Shown here: positions 60,735 to 64,000 of the stretch, one piece after another | How the letters are laid out: the number at the start of each line of letters is the position of its first letter | Numbering within the stretch: the stretch's first letter is position 1 | Assembly (NCBI RefSeq): GCF_036373705.1 | Contig: NC_089856.1 | Span: 14,476,501-14,540,500 of the forward strand | Reading direction: 5' to 3' | From: Amia ocellicauda | Taxonomy: Eukaryota > Chordata > Actinopteri > Amiiformes > Amiidae | Length of the DNA stretch: 64,000 nt | The notes under the pieces: model-generated | Databases searched by the model: none | The model's input: the letters and a program-made list of their open reading frames with translations, nothing else | What the model was told of the DNA's origin: nothing | Made by a program: the position numbers and the translations under genes

Positions 60735-62639
60735 CTGAAAAAATGTGGTATGGTTATATATATATTTTGGAATCAGCAATGTTTTTCCTTTTTCACCCTC
60801 ATTTTATATAATTAATTTGATTAAAACGTGGTTCGTTGCAATTACTCCTTGTCTCTTTAGGAAGGATAAGACAAAGCATGTCCTCCATCCTCCAATACAT
60901 GCATTGGCCAAGCCAATCACTACTTTTTGCGAACTCAACCTTAGAGCTGTAAGCTAATGTTTCACTGTATATTGTCACATTTTATAAAATCAATAAGGTA
61001 TTAATTATGTATTGTTTTATTAATTCAATATTTTAATGTCACAGTATTATTCAGTACATACATTTTATATTTATTCAGCTTTATTTCAAGACAATTCAAA
61101 ATTACTGCTAAAATCCTTAAAATACAGAATGATAAATACTTCAGTAATGTACGGATGGTAATGTTTTGTATTGTTTTTACCGTTATAAACGTTTATACTT
61201 GTTATATACATTAATCAGGTAGGACTTGGTTTAGATTTTTGTGCTGACTTGGTGGGTATGTGCATGCACCTGGTTATTGCATACCTCAGTTATACTATTT
61301 TTTTAACAGGGTAAGTTGTATCGGAGTTTCACTATGAACTTTTTTTTAATAAATCTGCATTGGGACTAAACTATAGCCTAAGCTACAAGACTGCCATCAT
61401 GTGAATTATTTCACACTCATTTAGCATCATTTCCCATGCTAATCTTATTTTTATGTTAATACTGTATATGGTAAAAATAGACATCTAGTTTTTCAGACAA
61501 TGACAAATAACAGAAAAGTAAATAAATAAAAACAGTACCATTAACGTAAGTATATGTGGTTAAGCACTTTAAACATTTGCATGTCTTTTATAAAAATTAA
61601 GAATCACCGTGGCAGTGCCGGCATGTATATATGCAAATAGAGGTGCTGGAGGAGTTGACGAAGGAGACTGTGCTCTGTTATCTTTTTGATTTTCTAAGTA
61701 GGAGAAATTAAATTCTTACAATAACATTCCATTTTGTAAAGCATGGGCGGCGGGTCATCAAAGTTTTGATCAGGTCCTGGCCCAAGTGTGTCAAAACCAG
61801 TTGCTAGAGGGTAGTACTGTATTATCTGCTGTTTTTTTTGTTCCAACTACTAATCTTAATTATTTAATTGATAAAGGTTTACATGTTTAACATTTTAGTG
61901 TTGATTATTTGAAATGTGCCCTGAACCGGAGGAAAATGCATCCAATCAAATAAATGATGAGTACAATGTAACCCAGGGGTGTCAAACAATTCCTAACGGG
62001 CTGCATGGGCCTGCATGCTTTTCATTTCATCTGAGTCATCAACTACTTAATCAAATTATTTATAAAATTTAACATTTAAAAAACTATTTTGAGGTATTTA
62101 ACAGTTGATGATTCAAAATGGAATCTGGTTCATGGTAAAGTTACTCATTTTGGGGCCTGGATAGGTGTTTACATCTATGTAGCCAATTCAATAATTAGAC
62201 CAATTAAGTAATTGTAGACTTGGGTATTACGAAAACCAGCATACACACAGCTGGCCAGGAACTGGGTTTGACTCCCCTAATTTAGCCACTGAGGACTGGA
62301 CAGCCCATACTGTAGCTCCACCATTATATAATATGTTTAGATGTTCATCACCTCTGATGTGCCAGCTCCATTTTTTGCACTTTCATCATTGTCTATGTGA
62401 AGAAAGTCTTCAATTTCAAAAAATTGAATGTAAAAACAATTAATAAATATATAAAATAAGTTTGATCAAGAGTACACTGTGTTCTTTATGTAATGCGTTT
62501 AACTAAGCAGTATCTGTCCAACAAAACTCCACCGCTTTTTTCCAAAACTGCAGATTACATTATTAACATTTACCCAACAGTAATCTATTTAGGTCTTGAA
62601 ATTTAAAAGTTTGTTTTTGATGAACATCTCTAAATAACT
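60735..62639. other. AT-rich intron-like sequence
   Basis: No exon or transposon recognised over most of it. The segment at 61748-61788 repeats 46823-46860 (see findings). A gggctgcatgggcctgcatg block near 61999 belongs to no family I can name. Confidence 0.45.
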
Positions 62640-62644
62640 TGAAC

Positions 62645-62755
62645 ATTTCTGAGCATCTTGCGTCCTATGCCTGCTGGGATCGGCTCTGGCCTTTCTTCGT
62701 GACCCTCACCAGGATAAGTGGTTTAGAAAATTGATGGATGGATGGATGGATTTCT
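62645..62755 (+). repeat. LINE/SINE-type 3' tail with (GGAT)n
   Basis: cctatgcctgctgggatcgg, ctctggcc, gtgaccctcaccaggataag and tggtttagaaaattgatgg, followed by four ggat/gatg units. This wording is very common in fishes as the 3' tail of L2-clade (Maui-like) elements and derived SINEs. Only the tail is present. The family name is from memory and not certain. Confidence 0.6.
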
Positions 62756-63097
62756 GAGTATTAAATACATTGTCACAAACTTAAGGTTCTGAGTTTTCTT
62801 ATTGCACCAATTTGTGCATTGTCTGACTAGAAATATTCACAGCAATAACGTCACACCAAATATAGATACATGGAGAATATTGAAAGTACATTAAAACAAA
62901 ATTAACAATACAAATGAATTCCTGCAAATGAAAAGTACAAGTACAGTTTTTGTAAGAGTTTTTACAAACAGTGGCACACGAATCACACAGTGGTTCTATG
63001 CATCACTAAAAAGTACACATATTTTACTTTTTAAATTGATGCAAATCATCTAACAGGGATATTATTTAAAGGAAAAATCCACACATCAGTACTGTAC

Positions 63098-63178
63098 CTG
63101 ATCAACTGTTTCAGTCTGAGCCGCACCGGGGATTTCTGCCCTGTCCACTGACTGTTCGTTCAACATGACCGGTGTCCT
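63098..63178 (-). CDS. Candidate exon, 81 bp, second of a duplicated pair
   Basis: Minus strand: acceptor ctttcttcaacag, 27 codons in phase 0 (RTPVMLNEQSVDRAEIPGAA and QTETVDQ), donor gtacag. It is 81 bp like its partner at 63440-63520, with 18 of 27 residues identical by eye counting conserved blocks. No known domain. Being a multiple of three with phase 0 on both sides, it could be skipped or repeated without changing frame. Confidence 0.55.
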
Positions 63179-63439
63179 CTGTTGAAGAAAGATACACACA
63201 ATGTACATGTCATTATCAAGTAAATCCTTCAAACTCCCATTTAAAACAAGATTACAAATTAAGATCATGTTGATTTCTGATAAAATAAGTAATTTCCCTC
63301 ACTGACTGAACGTGTGTGTTCTGCTCCAAAAACAAAAAAGTCAGATAGACTAAATGGCAACACAAGGCACCATTAACCACTTTACTTAAGACAGCATTGC
63401 TAACACTGTGCTTGACTATAAATAAGCTTGTACACATGC

Positions 63440-63520
63440 CTGATCAAGTGTTTCTGTCTGAGCTGCACCAGGATTTTCTGACCTGCCCACTGACTGCTCG
63501 TTCAACATGACCTGTGCCCC
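63440..63520 (-). CDS. Candidate exon, 81 bp, first of a duplicated pair
   Basis: Minus strand: acceptor atttctttagcag, 27 codons (GAQVMLNEQSVGRSENPGAA and QTETLDQ), then gcatgt. The donor is therefore GC rather than GT if the exon ends at the same place as its partner. GC-AG introns exist but are rare, so this copy may be spliced poorly. Distance to the partner exon is 342 bp, and some flanking intron sequence also looks duplicated. Confidence 0.5.
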
Positions 63521-63779
63521 CTGCTAAAGAAATATGAACAATGTGTGTATCCTACGTTTGTTTCTCAAAGGTCCGCTACAGCTAGCTTCACAGTTGGGTA
63601 CACAGTTCACATATGCCGGTGTCGGTTGTGCGTAGAACCGGCTTTATATGAGATTTTGTTTTGGCAAATTCTACACTGTGCTCTAACATTGTCTACATTA
63701 TTGAAATGCATCCAAATGCTACTGTGCTTCCAACTCATTTTCCAGCTGTTGTTTTCACAGCTGTCCTTCCTCTCTCTCC

Positions 63780-63910
63780 TCGGCTGCTAAGTGTGTGACT
63801 GTGAGTGAGTTGGCTCGGCCCTCCCTCATGCTTCTTTGGTTCATTGGTTGACACTGCGTGTCTGATTGACAGGAACAACAGGTGAGGCTGTTAGTCTGAG
63901 CAGACAGTCA
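63780..63910 (-). promoter_or_regulatory. Possible promoter region of the minus-strand gene
   Basis: A GC-richer patch holding, on the minus strand, CCAAT-type boxes (caaccaatgaac near 63846 and tgtcaatcagac near 63867) and a purine-rich follower ccgaggagagagaggaagg near 63780. No TATA box. The position upstream of the duplicated exons fits a promoter, but the evidence is only motif-level. Confidence 0.22.
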
Positions 63911-64000
63911 GAATGAATGTGTGTGCGCTTGAGCATTTAGGCCTATATTATTTTGTTTCTTTTTTTGTTATTTGAATTAGTTTATTCTATTTTTTTAAAT

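Overview
The window looks like repeat-rich nuclear DNA of a ray-finned fish. The AT-rich background, intron-bearing gene fragments, a Tc1 transposon of a type common in fishes and lampreys, and L2, L1 and Tx1-like LINEs with fish-type 3' tails all point that way. The L2-type tails resemble those I associate with sturgeons, paddlefish and other non-teleost fishes. The species itself is inference and should be tested.

Positions 1-42413 are one direct tandem array with a monomer of about 2073 bp: twenty whole monomers, a 934-bp terminal piece, and a left edge outside the window. The monomer is a chimera. It holds the 3' end of an L2/CR1-type LINE reverse transcriptase on the plus strand, the 3' end of a second LINE on the minus strand, placed head to head, and about 400 bp of unidentified sequence at each end. 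The many short open frames here are repeat shadows, not genes. Monomers fall into sequence blocks. The two rightmost whole copies look identical, while the second half of the terminal piece is diverged.

Positions 42414-51560 leave the array through a short ACGTA-rich 20-bp repeat. They contain two broken, intron-containing genes on the plus strand. One is a SAM-like plus HECT ubiquitin-ligase (G2E3-like) gene at 43313-45485 without the catalytic-cysteine end. The other is an integrase-type transposase gene (IS3EU/Ginger-like) in three exons between 47461 and 51150 without its third acidic residue. A candidate solo LTR or similar terminal-repeat element (48168-49345) lies in the integrase intron.

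Positions 51564-53845 are an inactive Tc1/mariner copy. A 723-bp fold-back element with an 8-bp target duplication and a one-sided minisatellite sits inside it. An L1-like 3' fragment follows at 54060-54797.

Positions 56210-63520 hold scattered exons on the minus strand that are phase-compatible with one gene: two duplicated 81-bp exons, a 52-bp exon, and a HECT exon with one frameshift. The large intron contains an L2 LINE split by a 2148-bp Tx1-like LINE flanked by a perfect 18-bp target duplication.

No rRNA, functional tRNA, CRISPR array or clearly intact protein gene was found.
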